Shown here piece after piece: positions 15,572-24,818 of a stretch of DNA of 64,000 bases. Position 1 is the first letter of the stretch. Each line of letters begins with the position of its first letter. Source of the DNA: JAVKMO01 sp031539345. Lineage in GTDB: Bacteria; Bacteroidota; Bacteroidia; Chitinophagales; Chitinophagaceae. Made by a program: the position numbers and the translations under genes. The stretch spans positions 25,634 through 89,633 of the forward strand of contig JAVKMO010000004.1 of NCBI GenBank assembly GCA_031539345.1, read 5' to 3'. A model generated the notes under the pieces. The model saw nothing but the letters and a program-made list of their open reading frames with translations. It did no database searches and was not told where the DNA came from.

Positions 15572-16477
15572 TTAAATCCAATCTTTGGGTTGGCGTAAAA
15601 CGGTTACTAATTTTTCTTCTGGCGAGTTGGGTTGAATGGGATAATCATATTCAAATTGAACGTTGAGTGGCAAGGTCATCAAAATGCTTTCTGTTCTTCC
15701 GCCACTTTTTAAACCAAAAATTGTTCCTCTGTCGTGAATTAAATTAAACTCTACGTAGCGTCCTCGTCGAATGAGTTGCCATTTTTTTTCTGCTTCAGAA
15801 AATTCTTCTCCATCATGCTTTTTTACAATGGCAGAATAGGCATCAATAAAGGCTTTTCCATTGGCTTTGGCAAGGTCGAGAAAATGTTGTCCGTTGTGTT
15901 GGTCATCAGGTTTTTGGTAATCATAAAAAATGCCACCAAGCCCTCTCCGTTCATTGTTTCTGTGGTGGTTTACAAAATAGTCATCACAGTTTTTTTTAAA
16001 TAGAGGATAATAACTTTTATCGACGCTGTCGCAGGCTTTTTTGTGTATGTCGTGAAATAAAATGGCATCTTCTTCTACCAAATAATACGGTGTTAAATCT
16101 GCCCCACCACCAAACCAGCACGTCGTTACTTTTCCTGTTTCATCAACAATTTCAAAATAGCGATAATTGGCGTGAACAGTAGGAATTTTTGGACTAAAAG
16201 GATGAATGACCAAAGACAATCCACAAGCAAAAAAAGCGTGTCCGTCAACTTTTAACTGGTCTTTAATTGCATTTGTTAAAAGTCCATGAACGGTAGAAAT
16301 ATTAACGCCGCCTTTTTCAAATAATCGCCCATGTTGAATGACACGAGTAACGCCGCCACCACCGTCTGCTCTTTGCCAAGCATCAGTTTTAAATTTTTGA
16401 ACGCCATCAAGGGTTTCAATCTCTTGACAAATTTGGTTTTGGAGGGATTGAATAAACTCGGTGAATTGATTTTTCAT
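15572..16477 (-). CDS. hemF: oxygen-dependent coproporphyrinogen III oxidase
   Basis: HemF decarboxylates coproporphyrinogen III to protoporphyrinogen IX using O2, which points to an aerobic lifestyle. Conserved segments are HANYRYFE, CWFGGGADLTPYYL, RRGLGGIFYDY and the long RRGRYVEFNLIHDRGT stretch. The ATG at 16477 (MKNQFTEF) is chosen; the 12-residue extension upstream is not family-like. This gives 301 aa, normal for HemF. It precedes hemB closely and follows two SRPBCC-domain genes at 80 bp. Confidence 0.96.
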   Translation of the reverse strand: MKNQFTEFIQSLQNQICQEIETLDGVQKFKTDAWQRADGGGGVTRVIQHGRLFEKGGVNISTVHGLLTNAIKDQLKVDGHAFFACGLSLVIHPFSPKIPTVHANYRYFEIVDETGKVTTCWFGGGADLTPYYLVEEDAILFHDIHKKACDSVDKSYYPLFKKNCDDYFVNHHRNNERRGLGGIFYDYQKPDDQHNGQHFLDLAKANGKAFIDAYSAIVKKHDGEEFSEAEKKWQLIRRGRYVEFNLIHDRGTIFGLKSGGRTESILMTLPLNVQFEYDYPIQPNSPEEKLVTVLRQPKDWI

Positions 16478-16557
16478 ACATGTGAAATTTTTCGTTAAAA
16501 CACAAGTCCACAAATATATTTTTGTTGGTTATGGTTATTCTATTTTTCTATCTCTGG

Positions 16558-17007
16558 CTATGCGTCAGGAATATTCGGCTCAACCAGTTTTTTCAATTTG
16601 TCTAAACTTTCTTGCCAACCTAAATAGCACATTTCTAAAGGGATTGCATTGGGTATGCCTTCTTGTGTTGCGGTTAGTTCTGTGCCACACGATACCTTGC
16701 GTAAAATAATCGTTGTGGTCATTTGTCCGGGTAAATTAGGGTCGTCAAATACATCAGTATATTTTAATAATTTATGGGGTATAATGTCTATGTATTCACC
16801 GCCAAAAGAATGGCTACCGCCTGTACTAAAATTTGTAAATGACATTTTGTATTGCCTGCCAATTCTTACGTCCATCTGATGAATTTTGCAAATAAAACCG
16901 TATGGAGGTATCCAAGACGCCATAGCATCAGGGTCTGTAAATGCTTTATATACTTTTTCTGGCGTTGCGGTAAGCACTCTGTGTAAACTCACTTTGTTTG
17001 TTTGCAT
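16558..17007 (-). CDS. SRPBCC (AHSA1-type) domain protein
   Basis: A 149-aa START-like/SRPBCC protein of the Aha1 C-terminal (AHSA1) kind. It opens with LHRVLTATPEKVYKAFTDPDAMASW, the typical first strand and helix of this fold. GGSHSFGGEYIDI and the closing CYLGWQESLDKLKKLVEP helix also fit. Such proteins bind hydrophobic ligands, and the cargo is unknown. It is the second of two adjacent SRPBCC genes (27-bp gap); the two are only distantly similar. Confidence 0.88.
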   Translation of the reverse strand: MQTNKVSLHRVLTATPEKVYKAFTDPDAMASWIPPYGFICKIHQMDVRIGRQYKMSFTNFSTGGSHSFGGEYIDIIPHKLLKYTDVFDDPNLPGQMTTTIILRKVSCGTELTATQEGIPNAIPLEMCYLGWQESLDKLKKLVEPNIPDA

Positions 17008-17034
17008 GTTGATATTGCGTTTGCGAAAATTGTA

Positions 17035-17499
17035 TTAAAGGGGATTTTCAGCCATTTGTTTTAATTGATTTAAAGCAAGGGGATAAGTGTCATTAAAGTA
17101 ATCGACATAGTCATCAACAACATCAATATCTATTGTGATGATTGTGATGCCATTGACTTCATTAAAAGAATAATTTTCGTGTCCGCCTGCCCATTGTTCT
17201 ACTTGTTCACCGGTTGTTATTTCATTTTCGCCGTCTAAAAAACCATAATGCATTATCGACACAAATTGTGCTTGCACGTGTGCGTCTATTTTTGAAACCA
17301 GGCCTCCTTTTTTGCCCTTTTCATCAACGCCCCAGAAATACATTTTACTGCCATTTTCCCAATTGCCGGTATAAGTAGAAGTGGCATTAAAAGCAGAAGT
17401 CCACTGCTGATAAGTGCTTTTATTGTTTAGCCCTAACATCATTGCATAGACCTTTTCAGCACTTGCTTTAATTTCTTTTTTGAATTGTAGTTTTTGCAT
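17035..17499 (-). CDS. SRPBCC domain protein
   Basis: A 154-aa START-like protein: FKKEIKASAEKVYAMMLG at the N-terminus, then a central GNWENGSKMYFWG strand pair and a C-terminal helix ending LNQLKQMAENP. This subgroup is common in Bacteroidota as uncharacterised 'activator of HSP90 ATPase-like' proteins. It starts 39 bp after the pckG stop and precedes the other SRPBCC gene by 27 bp. Ligand and function are unknown. Confidence 0.85.
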   Translation of the reverse strand: MQKLQFKKEIKASAEKVYAMMLGLNNKSTYQQWTSAFNATSTYTGNWENGSKMYFWGVDEKGKKGGLVSKIDAHVQAQFVSIMHYGFLDGENEITTGEQVEQWAGGHENYSFNEVNGITIITIDIDVVDDYVDYFNDTYPLALNQLKQMAENPL

Positions 17500-17538
17500 T
17501 TTGGTTGTTGTTAGAGTTGAAAATTTTTTGAATTGTTT

Positions 17539-19371
17539 TTATCGTTCTGGAGCAAGTCCGTTCCATTTTTCTGGGCTTCGCCATAAGGCACTTAATAGCA
17601 ATTCACGCATAAAGAAAAATTCTTTTGGCAAACGGTCGTAGAGTTTTTCAAATAATTCTTGATGTCCGAGTAATTCGTTTTTCCATAATTCTGTATTGAT
17701 ATTTTGGAGGGCGTGAAATTGTTCGCGTGGAAATTCTTCTAAACTTAAGCCTTCCCAATTCATGTCTCTGTATCGTGGTCGCCAACCTACAGGGCATTCG
17801 ATAGCACTTGTTTTTCCTTTTACGCGACCAAAAATCCATGCCAGTACACGCAAATTTTGTCCATAGCCAGGCCAAACAAATTCTCCTTTTTTATTTTTTT
17901 GAAACCAATTGACCCCAAAAATGCGCGGTGCATTGGGCAAATCTCTACCAAATTGTAGCCAGTGATTAAAATAATCGCCCATGTGATAACCCAAAAATGG
18001 CAACATTGCATAAGGGTCTCTGCGTACTTTTCCTAATTCTCCAAACGCAGCGGCGGTCATTTCACTTCCCATTGTGGCAGCAAGATAAACGCCAAAATTC
18101 CAATTGAAACTTTGATACACAAGTGGCACGGCACTGCTCCTGCGTCCCCCAAAAATAAATGCTTCAATTGATACGCCTTCAGGATGATTCCAATTTTCAT
18201 CAATGCCTGGATTTTGGTGTGCTGGTGCAGTAAAACGAGAGTTGGGGTGAGCAGCCGGTTTGCCGCTATTAGGGTCATAAGGGTTTCCGTGCCAATCAAT
18301 CAATCCATCAGGAATTTGTTTTGTCATTCCTTCCCACCACACATCGCCGTCTGGCGTAATTGCCACGTTCGTAAAAATGGTATTTGCACGAATGCTTTGC
18401 ATGGCATTAAAATTTGTTTTTTCATTCGTGCCAGGGGCAACGCCAAAATAACCTGCTTCAGGGTTAATGGCTTTTAGTTTTCCTTGTTCGTCTTTGTGTA
18501 TCCAAGCAATATCATCGCCCACTGTGGTTACTTTCCATTTTTCTAAACCTTTGGGCGGTATCATCATAGAAAAATTTGTTTTTCCACACGCACTGGGAAA
18601 AGCTGCTGCAACATAAATTTTTTCTTGTTCAGGGTTTTCAACGCCTAATATGAGCATGTGTTCTGCCAACCAGCCTTCTTCTCTTGCCATTACACTGGCA
18701 ATACGCAAGGCAAAGCATTTTTTGCCCAACAAAGCATTTCCTCCATAACCGCTTCCATAAGAAATAATTAAATTGTCTTCTGGAAAGTGAGAGATATATT
18801 TTGTTGTTGGATTGCAGGGCCATTTTACATCGACTTGCCCTTTTTGCAAAGGTGCACCAAGTGTATGCAAACACCGTACAAATTCGTCTTTCAAATAAGG
18901 CATCACTTGCTTACCAATACGTGTCATAATGTGCATATTGACAACCACATATTCGCTGTCTGTCAATTGAACGCCATAACGAGACAATTTGCTTCCGACA
19001 GGCCCCATACAAAAAGGAATGACGTACATGGTGCGACCTTTCATCGCCCCTTGTGTGAGTTGGTCTAATACGCCTTTCATTTTTTCTGGCTCCATCCAAT
19101 TGTTGGTTGGTCCAGCATCTTCTTTTCGCCGACTACAAATAAAGGTTCTGTCTTCTACTCTTGCCACATCACTTGGGTCGCTAAAACACGCAAAACTATT
19201 CGGTCGCTTTTGTTGATTAAGTGGAATGAAAGTGCCTTTTTTTACAAGGGTTTGACAAAACTGTTGGTATTCTTCTGGGCTACCATCGCAATAATAAACG
19301 GAGTCTGCTTCAAGGTGTTTTGCCATTTTATCAACCCATTCTGTAAGACTTTTTTTTGCAGTAAGAATCAT
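17539..19371 (-). CDS. pckG: phosphoenolpyruvate carboxykinase (GTP)
   Basis: This is the GTP-dependent PEPCK, converting oxaloacetate and GTP to phosphoenolpyruvate in gluconeogenesis. The kinase P-loop reads AAFPSACGKTN, the hyper-reactive cysteine loop typical of the GTP family and unlike the ATP-type PckA. Further hallmarks are CSRRKEDAGPTNNW, ITPDGDVWWEG, HPNSRFTAPA and IFGGRRSSAVPLV. The ATG at 19371 gives 610 aa, the usual size; 13 more in-frame codons upstream code a hydrophobic leader that the cytosolic enzyme does not have. It is first in a minus-strand run leading to the SRPBCC and hem genes. Confidence 0.96.
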   Translation of the reverse strand: MILTAKKSLTEWVDKMAKHLEADSVYYCDGSPEEYQQFCQTLVKKGTFIPLNQQKRPNSFACFSDPSDVARVEDRTFICSRRKEDAGPTNNWMEPEKMKGVLDQLTQGAMKGRTMYVIPFCMGPVGSKLSRYGVQLTDSEYVVVNMHIMTRIGKQVMPYLKDEFVRCLHTLGAPLQKGQVDVKWPCNPTTKYISHFPEDNLIISYGSGYGGNALLGKKCFALRIASVMAREEGWLAEHMLILGVENPEQEKIYVAAAFPSACGKTNFSMMIPPKGLEKWKVTTVGDDIAWIHKDEQGKLKAINPEAGYFGVAPGTNEKTNFNAMQSIRANTIFTNVAITPDGDVWWEGMTKQIPDGLIDWHGNPYDPNSGKPAAHPNSRFTAPAHQNPGIDENWNHPEGVSIEAFIFGGRRSSAVPLVYQSFNWNFGVYLAATMGSEMTAAAFGELGKVRRDPYAMLPFLGYHMGDYFNHWLQFGRDLPNAPRIFGVNWFQKNKKGEFVWPGYGQNLRVLAWIFGRVKGKTSAIECPVGWRPRYRDMNWEGLSLEEFPREQFHALQNINTELWKNELLGHQELFEKLYDRLPKEFFFMRELLLSALWRSPEKWNGLAPER

Positions 19372-19576
19372 AAAAATATTTTTTAGAAAAAAACAAAAAA
19401 GTAACATCAACCTAAACGAAGTAATATTTTATTCTTATTAATTATGATTTTTCATGCGTTTTTATTTCTCTCAAAAACGAATTACAAACCGAAATCAGAG
19501 CAAAACTCTTTACCTCTTTTGAGCTTATTTGAAAAGAAATTTTTGATGATGTTAAAGTTCGATCACCATTTAGAAT

Positions 19577-19613
19577 AAAAAAAAGCTATCAAGTTGCCTT
19601 GATAGCTTTTTTT
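19577..19613 (-). terminator. bidirectional intrinsic terminator after the 1067-aa receptor gene
   Basis: Perfect 10-bp stem AGCTATCAAG/CTTGATAGCT with a TTGC loop, flanked by A8 and T7 runs. It starts about 20 bp after the stop codon of the minus-strand TonB-dependent receptor gene. The symmetric A/T runs would let it act on both strands. Confidence 0.92.
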
Positions 19614-19632
19614 GTTGAATGTATGGTATTAG

Positions 19633-22600
19633 TTAATTGAAAATATAACGCAATCCTAATTGCATGCTCCAACGAGCTGCGATATCAAGAGATCTAGTAT
19701 CAGGTATAGTGAATGCTGTATTACTGCTATTGTTCAATAATTTACCTGTTGAGCTATTAAATACTTGACTTGCGAATGTTCCCGAATTTAAAGGATCTGT
19801 ATATTTTCTACCCCAAGAATCATTGAGTAAGTTTCCTACATTAAATATTTCGCAAGACAACTGTACTGTATGTTTGCGAGTTCCTGCTTTAAAGGAAATA
19901 TCTTGTAAAAATCTAGCGTCTACAATATGTTCCCAAGGCGTTCTCATTCCATTTCTTTCTGTATATTTTCCTCTATTATCTCTTAGTTCTGACGTGCTAT
20001 TGATGAAATTATTTAAATCACTTCTTTCTGTAGCTGTCCATGCTGTTTTTTTTGCAATTTCAGATTCTGTTGGAATGTATACTAAATCGTTATTATCTCC
20101 ATCTGTGTTCACATCGCCGTTATAAGTTAAAGAATAAGGTAGTCCTGAAATAGCAGAATAAAATACTGCAAAGGTTGTAGTATAATTTTTTGCATATGAT
20201 ACTCTATAGTTCAAACCTGCGATTATTCTGTGTCTTAAATCATAACTAGAAGCAGTTAAAGGAGGATTGTTACCGAATTGATTTCCTGCAATCATATTAT
20301 TGTAATAATTAGAAAAGGCAACAGAACTTAATCCACTACTAATGTCTTTAGATTCACCATAAGTGTATGCTGTATTGATACTTAACATACCTGCGGTTTG
20401 CAAATCTATTTTTTTAGAAGCCTGTACAGTAATGGAATAAGAATACCCCTTATTCGTGTTCTTTAATAATAAAACAGAGCTATATGTTTTTGATAGACTA
20501 TCCGATGGATTCGCAGGATTATAATATTTATCAGTAGTTGTTAATTTATTCACAGCATTAGGTCCGAAATCAGATGCTACAGGTGTTGCACCGTTTGTTA
20601 CTTTTAAACTACCATCAGCGTTTTTAGAAAAATCCAAACGTTCATAATAAATATTATTTAGCGTTTGGGAATATATTCCTTCTACTGTTAATTCAATACC
20701 ACCAGGAATTTTGAAATCAAAGGCTAAATTACCTCTTAATAATTGAGGGAATTTGAAATTTGCGTCTGCCACATTAACTGCGTAAGATTTTTTAGGTGGG
20801 TTAGCTGTTAATATTTTATCTACATTTAAGGGATTGGAATCAAAACCCTTACCACCGTTAATAGTTGCAGCTGCAGAGACATCGACAGTAGCCATTCTTA
20901 TGCCGTCATTTCCGAAATTATTGCTAATCCATACTAAAGGAACACGACCAGTAAATATACCACCTCCACCTCTTATTTGAACCATTTTGTCATCAGTAAC
21001 TTGATATTTAAACCCTAAACGAGGAGACCACAAAAGGTTTCCACTCGGTGTTTGATTTGTTTTAATGCCATATTGTTGTTCAAAAGCAGTATTTGCAAGA
21101 GGTGAATTTAAAAATACAGGAATATCTAAACGTACACCATAAGTAACGTTTAATTTACTATTTACGTCAAATTCATCTTGAGCATAAAAACCCAATTGAA
21201 TCATTTTAGGTTTAGAAAATTGTCCATCTGTTTCTAAAGGATATTGAGCTCTAAATCTATTGACACTATTACCAATGCCTTCTAGATTCCATAATCCTGC
21301 CGTATTAGAAATCCTATATTGACCTTGTAGTCTATTAGCAAAAGAATTTTCTACCATAAACAACTCGTCATGTGTGCCAAATGTTAGCGTATGCTTTTCT
21401 AATACCCATTTAAAATTATTGGTCAATTCTATAATTTGTTGCGATGTCTTATTTTGATTTGCAACAGGGTCCGAACCAAGTGTGTTTCCTCCTGTGCCTA
21501 AACTCTGAACAACAATTGAAGGGAATAAATCGCCTTTTATTTTTCGTTCATCAGAGATGTTAGAATATCCAATAATTAAATTATTAAACATCGTACTAGA
21601 GAAATTGCTTTTTAATTCTAATACTGTAGAATTTTGGATATTCTTGAAAGTAAACCCTGCATTTTCAAATTGAAAAATCGCGGAGCTTCTTGTCAATTCA
21701 TCTTTACTAGCGTTAATGAAATTGTGCCTTAAAGATAGCTTGTGTTTATTACTTAATACATAATCTAATTTAACTAACAATTTTTGATTGACGGTAGTTA
21801 AATTTACTGCATCATAAGAACCTACATTATAATTGTATTTATCTCTAAACAAAGTTTTAATTGAGTCTGCTGTTGGTTTAGTGATTTTAGCACCAGCATC
21901 TCCTGCATTAAAGATACTAGGCGCCGAGCGATCTACCATTTCGTAGTTTACAAAATAGAACAATTTGTCCTTAACGACAGCACCTCCCAATCTTGCACCT
22001 ACAGTATATTCTGAAAAATTATCAGATGCTTTATTGTTAATTGGGTCTTTACCTTGTAATGAATTATTTTTCATAAAACTATAAACAGATCCTTCTTCTT
22101 TATTGCTACCGCTACGTGTTACTGCGTTAATGCCACCACCCGCAAAATTTCCAAGTGTTACATTATATGGAGATAGAATAACTTGTAATTCTTGAATAGC
22201 ATCTAAAGAAATGGGCTGTGTTCCCGCACTACCACCAGGCAAACCAGAACCAGAAGCTAAACCAAAAGCGTCATTGTTTTGTGCTCCATCGATACTTAAA
22301 TTATTAAATCGATTACTTGTCCCTGCAAAAGAATTCCCATTCGATTGTGGCGTTAATCTTATGAAATCAGAAATACCTCTGCTTCCTGCTGGCATTTCTT
22401 GTAATAAAGATTTTCCAATGACTATGCTAGCACCTTGTTTGCCTTTGCTGAATGCAGAGTTTTTGTTTGAACTGCTACCTGTAATTTTCACTTCTGCAAG
22501 GTTGCTGTTGCTTGCAGTAATCAATCCTAAATCTAAGTTGTCGCCTAAGGGAATACTCAAATTTTCTTGCACATTTTCAACACCTGATTCTACAATTTTT

Positions 22601-22836
22601 AATGTGTAAGTATTTGCAGGTGTAAGGTTATACAGAGAAAACGATCCATTGCTTTGTGGGGTAATGGTAAACTTTTCGTTTGTTGCTGTATTTGTTAATT
22701 CAATTGTGGCAGAAGGGTCTTTAACAAAGCCTTTTAGACCGCCTGTCGTGGTTTGTGCCTGCAAATGAATGGTGCTTGCAAAACAGAAAGCCGCTAAGGC
22801 AAATTGCTTACAAGTAACTAAAAAGGTTCTTTTCAT
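19633..22836 (-). CDS. TonB-dependent receptor with carboxypeptidase-like N-terminal domain (Oar/CarboxypepD type)
   Basis: A 1067-aa outer-membrane protein with a signal peptide (cleavage near LQAQ). A carboxypeptidase-regulatory-like/Cna-B domain spans about residues 30-110 (TGGLKGFVKDPS, then NGSFSLYNLTPANTYTLKI). A plug domain follows (GISDFIRLTPQSNGNSFAGTSNRFNNLSIDGA, then GGGINAVTRSGSN), then a large barrel ending ...LGLRYIFN. The plug resembles Oar-like receptors, which move proteases or peptides in other species. No SusD-like partner gene is adjacent, so a glycan system is not supported. It is monocistronic, with its own terminator. The nearest upstream gene, the aminotransferase, ends 163 bp away. 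Confidence 0.93.
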   Translation of the reverse strand: MKRTFLVTCKQFALAAFCFASTIHLQAQTTTGGLKGFVKDPSATIELTNTATNEKFTITPQSNGSFSLYNLTPANTYTLKIVESGVENVQENLSIPLGDNLDLGLITASNSNLAEVKITGSSSNKNSAFSKGKQGASIVIGKSLLQEMPAGSRGISDFIRLTPQSNGNSFAGTSNRFNNLSIDGAQNNDAFGLASGSGLPGGSAGTQPISLDAIQELQVILSPYNVTLGNFAGGGINAVTRSGSNKEEGSVYSFMKNNSLQGKDPINNKASDNFSEYTVGARLGGAVVKDKLFYFVNYEMVDRSAPSIFNAGDAGAKITKPTADSIKTLFRDKYNYNVGSYDAVNLTTVNQKLLVKLDYVLSNKHKLSLRHNFINASKDELTRSSAIFQFENAGFTFKNIQNSTVLELKSNFSSTMFNNLIIGYSNISDERKIKGDLFPSIVVQSLGTGGNTLGSDPVANQNKTSQQIIELTNNFKWVLEKHTLTFGTHDELFMVENSFANRLQGQYRISNTAGLWNLEGIGNSVNRFRAQYPLETDGQFSKPKMIQLGFYAQDEFDVNSKLNVTYGVRLDIPVFLNSPLANTAFEQQYGIKTNQTPSGNLLWSPRLGFKYQVTDDKMVQIRGGGGIFTGRVPLVWISNNFGNDGIRMATVDVSAAATINGGKGFDSNPLNVDKILTANPPKKSYAVNVADANFKFPQLLRGNLAFDFKIPGGIELTVEGIYSQTLNNIYYERLDFSKNADGSLKVTNGATPVASDFGPNAVNKLTTTDKYYNPANPSDSLSKTYSSVLLLKNTNKGYSYSITVQASKKIDLQTAGMLSINTAYTYGESKDISSGLSSVAFSNYYNNMIAGNQFGNNPPLTASSYDLRHRIIAGLNYRVSYAKNYTTTFAVFYSAISGLPYSLTYNGDVNTDGDNNDLVYIPTESEIAKKTAWTATERSDLNNFINSTSELRDNRGKYTERNGMRTPWEHIVDARFLQDISFKAGTRKHTVQLSCEIFNVGNLLNDSWGRKYTDPLNSGTFASQVFNSSTGKLLNNSSNTAFTIPDTRSLDIAARWSMQLGLRYIFN

Positions 22837-22998
22837 AAATTAGGTTTTAGTGAAAAAGGAAAAAGATAACAATTAGGTGCGAAGTAAAAAAATAACCTCA
22901 TTAAAAGATAGATTTGAATGTTTTGTTAATATTTTGATAATATCTTTTTGTGTTGATTGAAAAATTGTTGTTGAACCGTTTGAGCAATTTTCAACGTC

Positions 22999-24192
22999 TT
23001 ATTCAAACTCTGACAGGCAGGTTTGTAAAATGGTAAATAATTCTTTGAGTTCTTTTGGGGTAATGGTTAAAGGTGGTGCAATGCGAAGGTTGTTGCTTGC
23101 AAACAAAAACCAATCGATAAATAATCCTTTTTCAATACATCGATTCGTGATGTCAATACATTGTTTTGGTGACGGCATTTCAATCGCTGCCCATAAACCC
23201 TTACTTTTTTTTGCTTGTATCAAAGGAGAATGAAGCCCTTGAAGTAAACGTTCAAACAGTTTTATTTTGGCATTCAGCGTAGCGAATATTTTTTTCTCTA
23301 TGGCGTATTCAAAACTAGCCAAGCCTGCTTTGCACGCAATGGCATTGCCACCAAATGTAGTGATATGTCCAAGTAGTGGATTTGAGGCAAAGGTTTGTAA
23401 ATTCTCTTTGCTACTTACCACAGCACCTAAAGGTAATCCGCCGCCCAAAGCTTTTCCGAGTAATAATACATCGGGAATAATATTATGTTGTTCAAAATTC
23501 CAAAGCGTTCCTGTGCGTCCAAAACCAGTTTGTATTTCATCAAAAATCAATAGTGTATTTGTGGCTTTGCATTTTTCTGCAATTGCTTTTAGCCACGATT
23601 GATGCGGCAAAATTATTCCTGCTTCTGCTTGAACAGATTCCATAATGATGCAAGCAGTGTTAACATTGATGCCATCGATGGCGGCTTGACTGTTATAGTC
23701 ATAATGCCAAATATTTGGCAATAAAGGGCGATATGCGTTTCTCCAATATTCACTTCCAAGCAGGCTCAATGCACCTTGTGTAGAACCGTGATAAGAATTG
23801 TTAAAAGCAATGATGTTGTTTTTTTTTGTGATTCGTTTTGCCAATTTCATTGCTGCTTCAACCGCTTCTGTGCCAGAATTTGTAAAATAAACACATTGCA
23901 AAGATGGCGGCAAATTATTCGTTAGTGCCTTTGCATACGCCACTTGAGGCGATTGAATCAACTCGCCATACACCATGAGATGAGAATATGTTTTGAGTTG
24001 TTCGTATGTTTTTTTGACAACAAAAGGGTTGCAATGCCCTACATAAGAAACATTGATGCCGCTAATGGCATCGAGATATTTTTTACCTGCGATGTCATAA
24101 AAATAAACTCCTTTTGCCTTTACAATTTCAATTGCCAAAGGAGATAGCGAAGTAGGAGCGAGGTGTTGAAAAAAAAGATGGCGTGTTGTCAC
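22999..24192 (-). CDS. class III aminotransferase (acetylornithine/4-aminobutyrate type)
   Basis: A pyridoxal-phosphate aminotransferase of fold type I, class III. The signature LLIFDEIQTGFGRTG and the PLP lysine in LLGKALGGGLPLGA are present, as are FTNSGTEAVEAAMKLA and NNSYHGSTQGALS. The substrate amine is not certain; acetylornithine, ornithine or 4-aminobutyrate are candidates. The likely start is GTG at 24192 (VTTRHLFFQ), giving 397 aa. The longer frame to 24270 would overlap ruvC by 62 bp and adds sequence unlike the family. It follows ruvC by 17 bp. Confidence 0.88.
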   Translation of the reverse strand: MTTRHLFFQHLAPTSLSPLAIEIVKAKGVYFYDIAGKKYLDAISGINVSYVGHCNPFVVKKTYEQLKTYSHLMVYGELIQSPQVAYAKALTNNLPPSLQCVYFTNSGTEAVEAAMKLAKRITKKNNIIAFNNSYHGSTQGALSLLGSEYWRNAYRPLLPNIWHYDYNSQAAIDGINVNTACIIMESVQAEAGIILPHQSWLKAIAEKCKATNTLLIFDEIQTGFGRTGTLWNFEQHNIIPDVLLLGKALGGGLPLGAVVSSKENLQTFASNPLLGHITTFGGNAIACKAGLASFEYAIEKKIFATLNAKIKLFERLLQGLHSPLIQAKKSKGLWAAIEMPSPKQCIDITNRCIEKGLFIDWFLFASNNLRIAPPLTITPKELKELFTILQTCLSEFE

Positions 24193-24208
24193 AAGTAAAG
24201 AATTTGAT

Positions 24209-24721
24209 TTATGGTTGATGCGGATGTTGAAAAAAATGACAGACAGCAACGCCGAGTGCATCGCTTGCATCTAAATATTTATTGTCAATTTTAATTTTCA
24301 ATACTTGTTCTAACATTTTGGCAACTTGTTCTTTTGATGCATTCCCATTTCCTGTAATGCTCATTTTTATCTTTTTTGGCATATACTCTGTAACAGTCAT
24401 TCCTGCTCCTATGCAGGCAGCAATTACAACGCCTTGTGCACGTCCCAATTTCAGCATACTCTGAATATTTTTTCCATAAAAAGGTGCTTCAATGGCAAGT
24501 TCTGTGGCTTGATGTTGTTGCAATAATTGTTGTATGCTTTTGTAAATTTCTGCCAATTTGTAAACATTATCCTCTTCTTTTTGAGTCGGAAATTTGACTA
24601 CGCCAAGGGCTTTGCATTGCATTTTTTGTGTTGTTGTAATGCCAACAAGTGCATAACCCATCACATTTGTGCCAGGGTCTATGCCTAAAATAAGTCGAGA
24701 AAATGGTTCGTTATTTTGCAT
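24209..24721 (-). CDS. ruvC: Holliday junction endonuclease RuvC
   Basis: RuvC resolves Holliday junctions with RuvAB. The four acidic catalytic positions are visible: D15 in GIDPGTNVMGY, E in AIEAPFYG (about residue 79), and the pair in DASDALGVAVCH (about 155-158). The length of 170 aa is normal. ATG at 24721. ruvA and ruvB are elsewhere, as is common in Bacteroidota. It is followed at 17 bp by the aminotransferase gene. Confidence 0.96.
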   Translation of the reverse strand: MQNNEPFSRLILGIDPGTNVMGYALVGITTTQKMQCKALGVVKFPTQKEEDNVYKLAEIYKSIQQLLQQHQATELAIEAPFYGKNIQSMLKLGRAQGVVIAACIGAGMTVTEYMPKKIKMSITGNGNASKEQVAKMLEQVLKIKIDNKYLDASDALGVAVCHFFQHPHQP

Positions 24722-24818
24722 CTTTGATTCTCATAAAATGCCAAATGAAAGTAATGAATGTAACTGTTGAATTCAACATTTTATTCCTGTGTCAATTTTT
24801 TTTAAGGATTGAGTATTT

